Source: JBQTIY01 sp052387675
GTDB taxonomy: Bacteria; Planctomycetota; B15-G4
DNA length: 64,000 nucleotides
Assembly (NCBI GenBank): GCA_052387675.1
Contig: JBQTIY010000002.1
Span: 124,001 to 188,000 of the forward strand
Direction of reading: 5' to 3'
Below the pieces are notes generated by a model that searched no databases, was not told the DNA's origin, and saw nothing but the letters and a program-made list of their open reading frames with translations. How positions within the stretch are numbered: position 1 is the stretch's first letter; each line of letters opens with the position of its first letter. Below, in pieces: positions 42,520 to 51,766 of the stretch. The translations under genes were made by a program, and so were the position numbers.

Positions 42520-42754
42520 GACGGGCTCTCCGGGCGGCTCTTTGGGATTGTAGGGGCGGCAGCGGGTCGCTTCGCCGGCTCAGTTTCGGGTGCTCTGCAA
42601 AACTTCACGTAATGGAGGATTTCGAGTATCCTCGCGCCCGCCTCGACGACCTCACCAGGTGAACCCGAAGACTCACCCCGATGCACGGACGTAAGCAGGG
42701 CGATGGACTGCTCGCCGCGCAGAATTCAGCGCACTCTCTCCTCCCGGCCCGATA
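42520..42754. other. Intergenic region between divergent M20 and TetR genes
   Basis: This 235-base gap contains an inverted repeat GAGGAT-N7-ATCCTC at 42615-42633 and a TACAAT box on the minus strand (42547-42552) 27 bases before the peptidase start. No small gene is visible. Confidence 0.5.
42615..42633. promoter_or_regulatory. Candidate TetR operator
   Basis: GAGGAT and ATCCTC are perfect inverted half-sites with a 7-base spacer, 122 bases upstream of the tetR start. TetR-type proteins often bind such palindromes near their own gene. No second copy was seen in the window. Confidence 0.3.
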
Positions 42755-43327
42755 ATGGCACGACCGATCTCCTACGACCCTGAGGTCGCGCTGGAGCGCG
42801 CCATCGACTTGTTTTGGAGTCGCGGCTATCAGGCTGTGAGTGTCGACGACATCGTGCGTGCCACGGGACTCAACCGGCACAGCCTCTACGGCCGCTACCA
42901 AAACAAGTACGGCCTGCTGCAGGCCGCACTCACGCGCTACATCCGCGAGACGCTTGAACGCCTGCGCCTCGTCCTGCAGCAGCCCGGCCGGCCGCGCGAG
43001 CGCATCGAGCGTTTCCTGGCACTGCGCGATCCTCAGCGCACCGACCCCTTCTGGAGTTGCGTGCTGCAGCGCGGCTGCTTCGCTGTGCGCATCCTCATCG
43101 AACTGCGCGAGGAGCATCCCGACATCGCCGAGGCGACGCGCTGCGGCGTCCAGGAAATCACGGCGATGCTGGAGCCAATCATCCGCGAAGGACAGGCGGC
43201 CGGTGAGTTCCGCCGCGATCGCTCCGTGGAGGAGCTGGTGGAAGTCACGCTCGCCGGTTATCTCGCGCCACTGCTGCTCACCCCGAGCACGCATCGCAGT
43301 CAGGCTTACCTCAGCGCGCTGAACTAG
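42755..43327 (+). CDS. TetR/AcrR-family transcriptional regulator
   Basis: A 190-residue repressor-type protein. The N-terminal helix-turn-helix is clear: ALERAIDLFWSRGYQAVSVDDIVRATGLNRHSLYGRYQNKYGLL. The C-terminal ligand domain (FWSCVLQRGCFAVRILIELREEHPDIA) resembles TetR_C regulators of efflux or stress genes. It may control the divergent M20 gene, itself, or both. Its TAG stop overlaps the stop of the convergent DUF4340 gene in CTAG. Confidence 0.92.
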   Translation: MARPISYDPEVALERAIDLFWSRGYQAVSVDDIVRATGLNRHSLYGRYQNKYGLLQAALTRYIRETLERLRLVLQQPGRPRERIERFLALRDPQRTDPFWSCVLQRGCFAVRILIELREEHPDIAEATRCGVQEITAMLEPIIREGQAAGEFRRDRSVEELVEVTLAGYLAPLLLTPSTHRSQAYLSALN

Positions 43328-44394
43328 CCGCCGTCCTCAACGGGCACGGCGAGTTCGACGGCCTCGGCAGGCTCCTCCGGCGGAAGCTCGCGCACGAGGT
43401 CAGTCATGCGCTTGCGCAGGGCCTTGGCGCGGTATTCGGGCACTTGAAAGAACCATCCGCCCAGCCGCTGTTGCCACGCAGCCGCTTCGCCTTCGCCACT
43501 GGGATCGGCTGCGGCCACGGCGACACTCGCCCAGAACTGGCCAGTCTCATCCTGGGCGGTGTCGATTTGCAGGCGCAGCCCATCGAAGGTCTCGTAAACG
43601 GTGGACACGGGCTCGCTGCGCTCGGTCGGCGCGGCCGACCGCGGCCGGACATCGTCGAAGCTGAAGGACTCAAGGGCGGCCGCCAGTCCCCGCCCGATGG
43701 CCGGGCTGATCGGCTCGCTTCCCGCGGGCACGTCCTGCACGAGCCAAGCCGGATCCTCGCGCTCAGCCTTGGCCACGCGGACGACTTCGCCATCGGCATG
43801 TTCGACGTTCACCGAGCGGACGCGCGCCGACTCAAGTTTGAGCAGGTCCTTCCGGAGCCAGCCCAGCGGCATGCGTTCGGGCTGCAGTTCGCCGTGCACT
43901 TCCCACGACTGTGGGTCTCCGGGCAGCCGCACGTAACGACCGGCGCCGCCTGCGCTCATGTTGCCGATGATGACCGTCGCCAGCACCTGATCGGCAGCCG
44001 CTTCGAGCGTCAACTGCACTGAACTTGACGCCTCGCCCGACGGGTCTTCCAGTCCCAGCTTGCTGTAGAGGGCCGCGTTGCGCGTCTTGGCCTCCACCTT
44101 CTCCAGCGCGGCCAGGCCCAGCAGGGTTTGACTCACAACCTCGAAGCTGGCCGGGAAGCCGCCCTTCTCAAGCACTGACCAGGCCCCGCCCTGCCGCTCG
44201 ATGGTGAAGGCCTCACCACCGCTGAGGACGCGCACGCGCTCGACATCGTCAAGCCGCTCTGCCAGCCCCGGGAACAGCGGCTGTTGCGCGGTCTGCGGCT
44301 GCGTCGCCGAGCGGCGCTCCGACGAGGCCCACACGGCGACGATGGCCACCACGATGGCCGCCACGGCCAGACCCAGGACCAAACGCAGGGTCAT
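43324..44394 (-). CDS. DUF4340 protein of the Gld-type ABC operon
   Basis: A 356-residue protein with a single N-terminal helix (LVLGLAVAAIVVAIVAVWA) and a large extracytoplasmic part with repeated beta motifs, as in DUF4340 (FTIERQGGAWSVLEKGGFPAS; YSKLGLEDPSGEASSSVQLTL). DUF4340 genes are regularly found after GldG-like genes. The ATG overlaps the upstream stop by 4 bases, so it is the last gene of a four-gene operon. Confidence 0.85.
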   Translation of the reverse strand: MTLRLVLGLAVAAIVVAIVAVWASSERRSATQPQTAQQPLFPGLAERLDDVERVRVLSGGEAFTIERQGGAWSVLEKGGFPASFEVVSQTLLGLAALEKVEAKTRNAALYSKLGLEDPSGEASSSVQLTLEAAADQVLATVIIGNMSAGGAGRYVRLPGDPQSWEVHGELQPERMPLGWLRKDLLKLESARVRSVNVEHADGEVVRVAKAEREDPAWLVQDVPAGSEPISPAIGRGLAAALESFSFDDVRPRSAAPTERSEPVSTVYETFDGLRLQIDTAQDETGQFWASVAVAAADPSGEGEAAAWQQRLGGWFFQVPEYRAKALRKRMTDLVRELPPEEPAEAVELAVPVEDGG

Positions 44395-46304
44395 GCGGCT
44401 CTCCGGCGACGCGAGCGCAGGGCACCGAGCGTCAGCGCCAAAACGCCGACTAGCAACGGCACGACCCCGATGTTGAGCACTTTGACCGTGGTTTCGAGAC
44501 TCTCGATGTCCTTACGCAGATCGTGTTGCACGTCGCGCAGCGCCTTGCGGGTGGCCACCTGCTCCTCGCGGAAGCGCTCAATTTCGTCGCGCTGCTCCTG
44601 ACTGAGCAGCAGACTGCCGCCGTCCGCGCGCTGAGTCTGCAGTTCGGCGAGCCGGCTCTCGGTCGTGGCGAGAGCCTGCTGGAGTTCCTGCTCGCGTGCT
44701 AGGAAGCGTTGCTCAGCGTCGCGGCGGATCTCCGCCATCACCTCGAAGGGACGCGAGGCGCTGGCGCGGCGCGGCACCTGGAAGAGCTCGGCGTTGTTGG
44801 AAAGATTGTCCAGGGCGGTGAGCACGAAGTCGCCGTTGGAGGACCTGACCAACGGGATGACCTGGCCAAGGAAGTTCTGCATGTGCACCCAGGCACCGTC
44901 GGCCAACATGTCGACATCGGCGACGAGGATGACCTGAATCGGCCCGACGGATTCCGCTAGGTGAGCGGCGCCATCGTCCACGACAGCGGTCTCCTCGAAC
45001 TCATTCACTGGCGCGGGCCGGCCATCCGGGAAGGCGCTCTTGACCGGCCCGCTCACTCTGGCAGCCACGACCTGCCGCTGCCCCAAGGGCATGAACTCCA
45101 AGAGCAGGCGCTTCAGGTCCGGCCAGAACTGAACCGCGCTCAGATCAATGGCCATCGACTCGGGACTGGAGGAGATCAGCGGCACAAACTCGGTCGTCGC
45201 GCCGCTGAGCGGACGCAGGATGCCGCTACTCGCCAGGTTGAGAGTCTGCAACTCCGCCGTGACGAAGTCGTCGGGTGACAAATCCTCCTGCATGAGCTTG
45301 AGCCAGAGCACGTGATCGATCGGCTCGGGGCGAGTGGCCGAGCCAGATCGAACCTTGATCGCGCGGTCGCGATCGCCGAGCACCTTGTCCGGCAGCATCT
45401 CCAGCCCCCAAGCCTGGAAGAGGCGATTCAGCTCGCTGGCCTTCGGCGACATCAAGGCCGCAGTGGGATTGCTGGGATCTTCCGGCGGCCGATCCTCCTC
45501 GCAATGCGGATCGGTGAAGGCCAGCAGTCGGCCGCCCGCGAGCACGAACTGATCGAGGGCGTAGAGGGTCGCTTCCGGGAAATCTTTGGGATGCACGACC
45601 ATGAGCAGCCGGCAGTCCGGCGGAATCTCCAGCGCATCCGGCCTGAGCATGCGCACATCGAAGCGCTCGCGCAGTTGTTCCAGCAGATACCACGCCGGAC
45701 TGGCTGGCGGCGCACCCGGGAAGGGCAAAGACGGCTGGCCCTCGATCGACAGGCCAGCCAGCACACCCACGACCGGCCGCGATGTCGTGCCGAGTTTGTG
45801 GATGAGTCGGCCAAGGTCGTACTCGAGCGAGGCCTCTTGAGCTGGATCGAAGAAGGGAATCTGGGCGCGCTCGTCGGTCGGACCGCTGGCCACCAAGCCG
45901 AAGTAGAGCAGGTCGCTCGGACCCGACTCGATCATGACGCCCTGCAGGCCGGCCGCCACGGCGGTGTCCTCTTCCTCGGAGAAGGGCTCAGGATCGATGA
46001 TCTCCAAGCGCACGTTGCCACCTGAGACCTCTGCGTACTCCTCAAGCAGACCCCGCACGCGCTGGGCGTAGCCCCGGATCTGCGGGATGTCGCTGGCCAC
46101 GCGCTCCGAATAGTACAGGCGCAGCGTGACCGGCTCGGCCAGGCCCGCCACCAGACGGCGGCTGCCCTCGGACAGCGTGTAGAGCTGGTGCTCGGTGAGA
46201 TCCATTCGGCTGCCCGAGAGCAACGCATTGCTGGCCAGGTTGACCAGCAAGAACAGAATCACGGCCAGCACCACACCAGCGCTCGTCAGGGTCGTGCGAT
46301 TCAT
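44391..46304 (-). CDS. GldG-like ABC transporter auxiliary protein
   Basis: A 637-residue protein with an N-terminal helix (VVLAVILFLLVNLASNAL), the ABC_transp_aux (GldG/IFT52-like) domain (MDLTEHQLYTLSEGSRRLVAGLAEPVTLRLYYS, LGRLIHKL) and a C-terminal coiled coil (about residues 530-600) before a final helix. In gliding Bacteroidetes GldA, GldF and GldG form an ABC transporter needed for motility; outside that group the role is unknown. The start at 46304 lies 1 base after the gldF-like stop. Confidence 0.88.
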   Translation of the reverse strand: MNRTTLTSAGVVLAVILFLLVNLASNALLSGSRMDLTEHQLYTLSEGSRRLVAGLAEPVTLRLYYSERVASDIPQIRGYAQRVRGLLEEYAEVSGGNVRLEIIDPEPFSEEEDTAVAAGLQGVMIESGPSDLLYFGLVASGPTDERAQIPFFDPAQEASLEYDLGRLIHKLGTTSRPVVGVLAGLSIEGQPSLPFPGAPPASPAWYLLEQLRERFDVRMLRPDALEIPPDCRLLMVVHPKDFPEATLYALDQFVLAGGRLLAFTDPHCEEDRPPEDPSNPTAALMSPKASELNRLFQAWGLEMLPDKVLGDRDRAIKVRSGSATRPEPIDHVLWLKLMQEDLSPDDFVTAELQTLNLASSGILRPLSGATTEFVPLISSSPESMAIDLSAVQFWPDLKRLLLEFMPLGQRQVVAARVSGPVKSAFPDGRPAPVNEFEETAVVDDGAAHLAESVGPIQVILVADVDMLADGAWVHMQNFLGQVIPLVRSSNGDFVLTALDNLSNNAELFQVPRRASASRPFEVMAEIRRDAEQRFLAREQELQQALATTESRLAELQTQRADGGSLLLSQEQRDEIERFREEQVATRKALRDVQHDLRKDIESLETTVKVLNIGVVPLLVGVLALTLGALRSRRRRAA

Positions 46305-46305
46305 A

Positions 46306-47043
46306 TCAGTCGGCCTTGCGTAGATCGATGACAACAGCATTGATGAACAGCCACACCGCGATCAGCGAGACGAAGAAGACCAGGTCGCTCGCATCCAGCA
46401 CGCCCTTGCTGATGCTCTCGAAGTGCGTCAGAAAGCCCAGCGAGGCCACGAGTTCAACCAGAGCCACAGGCGCCCAGCCCTGGAACAGCCCCACGACCAT
46501 GGGGAAACCCGCGAGCACGAACAGAAAGCAGACCGTGACCGAGAGCACGAAGGCCACCACCTGATTGCGCGTGCAGGCCGAGATGCAGGCACCGATCGCG
46601 AGATAGCCCCCCGCCATGAGCAGGCTGCCCAGATAACTCGCCAGGATGACGCCATTGTCGGGATCACCCAGCCAGTTGACGGTGAGCCAGAGCGGCAGCG
46701 TGAGCGCCAGCGCAATTCCCGTGAAGGCCCAGGCCGCCAGGAACTTGCCCAGCACGGCATCCGCCATGGAGATTGGCAAAGTGAGCAGCAGTTCGATGGT
46801 GCCGGTCTTGCGCTCCTCGGCCCACAGGCGCATCGAGATGGCCGGCAGCAGGAAGAGGTAGAGCCAAGGGTGAAAGCCGAAGAACGGCGCCAGATCGGCC
46901 TCGCCGCGCTCGAGCAGGCTGCCGATCTCAAAGGTCAGCCCACCGGAGAGCAGCAGGAAGATGACGATGAAGACGTAACCCACGGGTGTGGCGAAGTAGC
47001 CGGCGAGCTCTCGGCGGAAGACTACGAAGATGTTGCCGCTCAT
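46306..47043 (-). CDS. ABC-2 type permease, GldF-like
   Basis: A 245-residue protein with six hydrophobic helices. The N-terminal RRELAGYFATPVGYVFIVIFLLLSGG and the RLWAEERKTGTIELLLTLPI loop are typical of GldF/NosY-type permeases. It starts with ATGA over the ATPase stop, and with that ATPase and the GldG-like protein it should form one transporter. Confidence 0.9.
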   Translation of the reverse strand: MSGNIFVVFRRELAGYFATPVGYVFIVIFLLLSGGLTFEIGSLLERGEADLAPFFGFHPWLYLFLLPAISMRLWAEERKTGTIELLLTLPISMADAVLGKFLAAWAFTGIALALTLPLWLTVNWLGDPDNGVILASYLGSLLMAGGYLAIGACISACTRNQVVAFVLSVTVCFLFVLAGFPMVVGLFQGWAPVALVELVASLGFLTHFESISKGVLDASDLVFFVSLIAVWLFINAVVIDLRKAD

Positions 47044-48020
47044 CGTCCAGCTCCCGGCCCAGCGGCGCTGCCTTCCGCGCCGGCCTTGGTGACCTCGCGG
47101 AAGACTTCGTCGAGCCGGCCTCGCTCGACATGGAGTTCTTCAACTTGCCAGCCCTGCTCGCGCGCGAGACGGGCGACATCGGCGGCGATCGAGCGGCCGT
47201 CGCGGGGATAGGCGCGGAGTCGCACGTGGGTCGCATCGCTGGCGAGCACTTCGACGCGTCTCACGCCAGGCAACGCCCCCACCGCCTGTTGCGCGCCCTG
47301 CGCCGACGCAGCCACCAGCGTGAGCTCGACGGCATGATGGTGCTGGCTGCGGGCTTCGAGTTCAGCCGGCGTGCCGTCCAAAAGCAGCCGGCCGCGGCTG
47401 ATGATGATCGCGCGTGTGCACACGGCCTGGACCTCCTCCAGGATGTGCGTCGAGAGCACGATGACTTTGTCCTTGGACATGGCCCGGATCAGCGCGCGGA
47501 CTTCGTGCTTTTGGTTGGGGTCGAGTCCGTCGGTCGGCTCGTCCATGATGAGCACGGGCGGATCGTGCAGGATGGCCTGCGCCAGACCCACGCGCCGCTT
47601 GAAGCCCTTGCTCAGCGTCTCGATACGCTGATGCAAGACGTCGCGGAGTTGCACACGCTCGGCGGCAGCGCTGACCCGCGCCGCGAGTGCCGAACCGCGT
47701 AGCCCGCGCGCCTCGCCCGTGAAGCGCAGGAAGCTGGCCGGCGTCATGTCGGGGTAGGCCGGCGCCCCTTCGGGCAGATAACCCATTGAGCGCTTGGCGG
47801 CCAGCGGATCCACGGCCACGTCATGCCCGCAGACCTGCACCGAACCCGCACTGGGATTGAGGAAGCCTGTGATCATCTTCATGGTCGTGGACTTGCCGGC
47901 GCCATTGGGCCCTAGGAAGCCCAGCACTTCGCCGCCGCGCACGGAGAAGCTCACGTCCTCAACGGCCGTGAAGGGACCAAAGCGCTTGGTCAAGCCCCGG
48001 ATCTCGATGCTGGCCGTCAT
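47040..48020 (-). CDS. ABC transporter ATP-binding protein, GldA-like
   Basis: A 326-residue ATPase with Walker A GPNGAGKST, a Q-loop region near GYLPEGAPAYPDMT, signature LSKGFKRRVGLAQAI, Walker B VLIMDEPTDGLDP and STHILEEV. After the ABC domain, about 90 residues form the ferredoxin-like C-terminal domain common to GldA-type exporters. It is first in the four-gene operon. An 82-base gap separates it from cutA. Confidence 0.93.
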   Translation of the reverse strand: MTASIEIRGLTKRFGPFTAVEDVSFSVRGGEVLGFLGPNGAGKSTTMKMITGFLNPSAGSVQVCGHDVAVDPLAAKRSMGYLPEGAPAYPDMTPASFLRFTGEARGLRGSALAARVSAAAERVQLRDVLHQRIETLSKGFKRRVGLAQAILHDPPVLIMDEPTDGLDPNQKHEVRALIRAMSKDKVIVLSTHILEEVQAVCTRAIIISRGRLLLDGTPAELEARSQHHHAVELTLVAASAQGAQQAVGALPGVRRVEVLASDATHVRLRAYPRDGRSIAADVARLAREQGWQVEELHVERGRLDEVFREVTKAGAEGSAAGPGAGR

Positions 48021-48102
48021 GCGTGCGCTGTGCTCCCTGAATCACCTGCCTGCGGCATGGCGCGAATACGAGGCAAGATTTAGCGTCGTGGGGCGGGCGG
48101 GG

Positions 48103-48432
48103 TCAAGCCCCGACCACCTTGGTTTGCGCCGCCAGCCAAGCCAGGTAGCCCGCATCCCCGGCGACGATCGGCCAGGCCACGATGCAGGGCTGCTCATAGC
48201 TGTGGAGCTGGCGAATGCGCTGCGACAGGGCTGTGAAGAGTTCAGCCCGCGTCTTGAGCAGCAGGGCCTGCTCCGGGCTGTGCTCGATCCGCCCCTCCCA
48301 GTGATAAATCGAATCGATGGGGCCCAGCAGGTTGGCGCAGGCTGCCAGGCGCTCCTCAATCACGCTCCGTGCGATTCGCTCCGCCTCCGGCCGGTCGCTC
48401 GTCGTGACGTAAACACTCAGAAACTCCGTCAT
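48103..48432 (-). CDS. cutA: CutA1 divalent-cation tolerance protein
   Basis: A 109-residue small trimeric protein. SVYVTTSDRPEAERIARSVIEERLAACANLLGPIDSIYHWEGRIEHSPEQALLLKT is almost a family consensus; HSYEQPCIVAWPI follows. CutA was linked to copper tolerance in E. coli, but its general role is unclear. It lies 12 bases after the SprT-like gene, at the end of a minus-strand operon. Confidence 0.95.
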   Translation of the reverse strand: MTEFLSVYVTTSDRPEAERIARSVIEERLAACANLLGPIDSIYHWEGRIEHSPEQALLLKTRAELFTALSQRIRQLHSYEQPCIVAWPIVAGDAGYLAWLAAQTKVVGA

Positions 48433-48444
48433 GGCTCGGCGACT

Positions 48445-48873
48445 CTACAGCAGGGAGCGCAGAAACTCTCGCGTGGACTGTAGGACCCCGCGCCGGCGCC
48501 GCCGTCGGCGCGTTGCCGGCAAGACCACATCGCTGGGCCGCAATCGAACGGAGGGCCGTTGCCCAGCCTGCTCCACGAGCGCGCGCCATTCTGGTCCGTG
48601 TGGCCGCTTGCGCCCGTGCCGCCAGTAGCAGAGCACGTGCGCCACTTCGTGAGTCACGATCTCTTCCAAGTGCACGCTCGGCAGGAGTCGCTGAGCGATG
48701 GCGATCTCGGCGCGCTCCGGACAGGCTCGGGCCAGGCTGGCACTGAGTCGGCGGCTCGCTCGCACCTGGATCGTCAGGATGCGCTGTTCGCTGAACACCG
48801 TAGCCAGCCGCTGGAGCTCGGCGCCGATGCGCGTCCGCGCGGCCTCCTCCAGCCCATCCTTTACAGCAGCCAT
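48445..48873 (-). CDS. SprT-like zinc metalloprotease domain protein
   Basis: A 142-residue protein containing HEVAHVLCYWRHGRKRPHGPEW, the SprT/Spartan-type HExxH with a third His ligand after a basic loop. The start MAAVKDG at 48873 overlaps the end of the Usp gene by 13 bases. The tail is Arg-rich (RRRRRRG). SprT-like proteins cleave DNA-protein crosslinks in eukaryotes (SPRTN); the bacterial role is uncertain. The short length leaves little outside the protease core. Confidence 0.82.
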   Translation of the reverse strand: MAAVKDGLEEAARTRIGAELQRLATVFSEQRILTIQVRASRRLSASLARACPERAEIAIAQRLLPSVHLEEIVTHEVAHVLCYWRHGRKRPHGPEWRALVEQAGQRPSVRLRPSDVVLPATRRRRRRRGVLQSTREFLRSLL

Positions 48874-49784
48874 TCTCGGTCCGCCGAGCGCAGGGTCACC
48901 ACGGGGACGCGGGCTTCGCGCAAGACCGTGCTTGCCACACTGCCCAGGATCAAACCCGACAGGCCTGTGCGCCCGTGCGTGCCCATGATGATCAGATCGA
49001 CGCGGTCTTGGAGCTCCAAGATCTGTGAGGCCGGGAAGGCCTCCTGGAAGACGACGCTGTGCGGGACCGGCCCCCAAGCGAAGGCCGACATGGCGGCCTC
49101 AAACTCGGCCCGCGCTTCTTGGCGCAGACGCTCGAGCACCAGCGTTGAGCCGGGCACGGGATAACCGTGCCCGTAGTACAGCTCGGGCGGCACGAAGCAG
49201 TGCAGCGCCGTGATGCGTGCCCCCCAGTTCTCCGACCAGACGCAGGCTAGCGCCAGGGCCTTCAGGCTCTCGGCCGAGAGATCTACCGGCACGAGGATGT
49301 GCCGAACGTGGCGCACCTCACCGACATGAACCCAGACCGGGCAGGCGGCGCGCGCCAGAACAGCGTGCGCTGTGCCGCGCAGATCCAGCAGGCCGCGGCG
49401 CCTGTGACCACCGAGCAAGAGCAGTTCCGTGCCCGGCTGAGCGGCGTGCTGCAGCAGCACCGGTGCGGGGTGCCCCGCCTCGACGATCAGGTTCCGCGAC
49501 TCCGCCAGAAAGGGCAGCTGCGAGCCCGGCAGCGAGGCCTCGAGTTTCAGTTGCACAGCTCGGCGCGCCGCGAGCAGGTCCGCTTCGGTGAGCGCAGCTC
49601 CGAGACGATGCGGCACGACAGCGTGAACCATTTCGATCGAGGCCTGAAGCCGGTGCGCCAGATCGATGGCGACGCTGAGCGCCTCCAGCGCTGATCCGGC
49701 CGCGTCGAGTCCGACCAAAAGACGCCGCGTGCTGCGCGTTGCGGCGTCTGAGGCGCGCGTCGGACTCAGCGGACTCTCGCTCAC
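48861..49784 (-). CDS. Tandem universal stress protein (UspA)
   Basis: A 307-residue protein with two Usp domains. The C-terminal domain has the ATP-binding motif MGTHGRTGLSGLILGSVASTVLR; the first domain has a degenerate version (LLLGGHRRRGLLDLRGTAHAVL), so it may not bind ATP. The start is GTG at 49784, overlapping the PHP gene stop by 4 bases. Usp proteins respond to stress and growth arrest. Confidence 0.92.
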   Translation of the reverse strand: MSESPLSPTRASDAATRSTRRLLVGLDAAGSALEALSVAIDLAHRLQASIEMVHAVVPHRLGAALTEADLLAARRAVQLKLEASLPGSQLPFLAESRNLIVEAGHPAPVLLQHAAQPGTELLLLGGHRRRGLLDLRGTAHAVLARAACPVWVHVGEVRHVRHILVPVDLSAESLKALALACVWSENWGARITALHCFVPPELYYGHGYPVPGSTLVLERLRQEARAEFEAAMSAFAWGPVPHSVVFQEAFPASQILELQDRVDLIIMGTHGRTGLSGLILGSVASTVLREARVPVVTLRSADREWLL

Positions 49785-51766
49785 GGTGCTGACTCTACGA
49801 AGAAGGGGCTGGACCAGGCGAGCCCGCCATCCGCCTGGACCACCCGCACATAGACGAACTCGCCGGGCAGCAGGCCGGCGAGCGCGAAATCCTCAGCCGC
49901 ATCGAGGCGGTCTCGGCCGGCCCGTGACTCCACCACTTCGCGCCCGCGGACGAGATCGATCCGCTCCAGTGGTGCTGTGCCGGCCACCAGGACGCGCAGT
50001 TCCTGTGCGCCGGGCGGCACGACACTTCCCATCGGCAAGCCCGCCAGGGCCGCACGCAGCACGATGCGCGCGCCGTTCGTCGCGTAGCAGCGCCGTGCCC
50101 GCAGGGCTGCCAGCACCGCGGCGCGCGTGCTTTCCTCTGCCAAGATCGCGGCGAGACCGCCATGTCCGCGCGGGGCGGCGAGGTGCGCGAGCCCAGGGTG
50201 TCCGTCATGACTGTCGCCGCTGCCCAGAAAACCCAGCCGATAGCCACGCAGCAGGGCGTCGCGTGCAAAGTGCCCCGGCACCGCTTGCTCGATTAGCGCG
50301 GGACTGTCCGCCGCTTCACTGCTGCCGTGCACCGAACTCAACTCCACGAGCGGCTCAAGCACGGGGTCCGGCACAAAGCTCCAGTTGGTGGCGATCGGCC
50401 CGCCGGCGACGTGGTGCGCGAAGGTCAGGGCCGGCTGTCCGGCCAGCGCTTCCCAAAGCTGGGCCGGCGTCTCGTAACGCTCATCGAGCGAGCTCAGCAC
50501 GCGGCCGCTGTCCTCGAAGTACAGCACGTGGCGGTGACCGTGAATCCAGCTCGTCCACTCGTAGCCGAGCAGTGTCACGAAGCGCCCCGGGTCGTGGAAT
50601 GAGGCCGTCGCCGCCTCGATGCCCGCCCAGAGACTCGGCGTCTCGTCGAGAAAGGGCTGACCCCAATGGTCATGGTCGGTGAGGGCGGCCACATCGAGGG
50701 CCGCCACATCACGCGCGTAGCGATAGAAGGCCTCCGGCGTGCCGGTGCCATCAGAAAGCGCCGAGTGCCCATGCAAATCGCCCCACAACAGTGGGCGGCT
50801 GTCTTCAGAGACATGACAGGGATTGCTCACGGCCTGCAGTCCGCCCGGGCCCAGCGCCGAGATGCGGTGCAGACCGGAGGACATTGCTCGAAGCGTGAGC
50901 TGCACGAGCCCCCCATCGTCGCGGCGCAGAGTGAGGGTCGCCGGGCCGGCGAGTTCCGGCGGCAGCGAGAGCTCCACGGTCCCCTCGACCAGGCAGCCGG
51001 CGTTTCCGAAGCGATCGAGCACGGCGAGAGTCAGGCGCAACTCCTCGCCGGGGCGCGCGGCGCTCTGCAAGGAGAGCACGAGTTGGGCGGGAGGTCCGGC
51101 CCGGACGGCAACAGTCGGCGAATCGAGCACAGCCTGCCGGCTGCCGTCGCCATCGCCGTCCACTTCACAGCGGAAGGGCGAGGCACTCTCAGCGAAGCGA
51201 TCCGCGCGAGCGCCGGCGAGGCCGGCTCCGTACTCGATACGGACGCGTTCACCCGCGGCCAGGGCGCGCCCTTCGATCCAGGCTGCCACCAGCCAGGTGT
51301 CGATGCGGCGTACGCGCAGCGTGACACCCTCGGCCTCGCAGCTCAGACGCGTGAAGCCGGGCGCCGACTCCGCCTCCACTTGCGGCGGGCTCCAACCCCA
51401 AAAAGCGGGCGCCTGAAACACCAGCGCCCCCCCCACGGCAAGGCCCAGCGGGCCGGCCTCGTAGAGCAGCGTCCAGGAGCGGGAGTCGCTGGCCTGCACC
51501 GAGCCATCGTCGCCCTCCGTCAGCTCGAGCCACAGCCGGCCGCCGCCATCAGAGGGGTGTCGCGGCCGCGCCTGACTCGCCCGCAACTCCTCGACGAGTT
51601 CCCAGCGTGCCGTGGGGGGCCGCAGATCATTGGCCCCAGTCTGCACCACGTCGGTGCTCTCTGAGGGTGGCCAGCCCGGCTCGGCACTGTCGCCGCAGGC
51701 GCTGGCGGCCAGCAGGAGCACGGCCGATCTGCCCCGCACCACCGCGAGCGCCAGCGCGCTCCTCAT
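49781..51766 (-). CDS. Lipoprotein with PHP-type (DUF3604-like) metallo-hydrolase domain
   Basis: A 661-residue protein with lipobox LAASAC. A beta-rich N-terminal part (about residues 60-330) precedes a PHP domain: GDLHGHSALSDGTGTPEAFYRYARD, AALTDHDHWG, and GSGDSHDGHPGLA carry the metal-binding His and Asp residues. PHP proteins are phosphoesterases or hydrolases; DUF3604 relatives are exported. The ATG at 51766 overlaps the SDR stop by 1 base (TGATG). The substrate is unknown; a TTG one codon earlier is less likely. Confidence 0.85.
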   Translation of the reverse strand: MRSALALAVVRGRSAVLLLAASACGDSAEPGWPPSESTDVVQTGANDLRPPTARWELVEELRASQARPRHPSDGGGRLWLELTEGDDGSVQASDSRSWTLLYEAGPLGLAVGGALVFQAPAFWGWSPPQVEAESAPGFTRLSCEAEGVTLRVRRIDTWLVAAWIEGRALAAGERVRIEYGAGLAGARADRFAESASPFRCEVDGDGDGSRQAVLDSPTVAVRAGPPAQLVLSLQSAARPGEELRLTLAVLDRFGNAGCLVEGTVELSLPPELAGPATLTLRRDDGGLVQLTLRAMSSGLHRISALGPGGLQAVSNPCHVSEDSRPLLWGDLHGHSALSDGTGTPEAFYRYARDVAALDVAALTDHDHWGQPFLDETPSLWAGIEAATASFHDPGRFVTLLGYEWTSWIHGHRHVLYFEDSGRVLSSLDERYETPAQLWEALAGQPALTFAHHVAGGPIATNWSFVPDPVLEPLVELSSVHGSSEAADSPALIEQAVPGHFARDALLRGYRLGFLGSGDSHDGHPGLAHLAAPRGHGGLAAILAEESTRAAVLAALRARRCYATNGARIVLRAALAGLPMGSVVPPGAQELRVLVAGTAPLERIDLVRGREVVESRAGRDRLDAAEDFALAGLLPGEFVYVRVVQADGGLAWSSPFFVESAP

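Noticed and set aside
41347..42612. 421-residue plus-strand ORF over the M20 peptidase gene
   Set aside because: Antisense to a peptidase with all metal motifs; no domain of its own.
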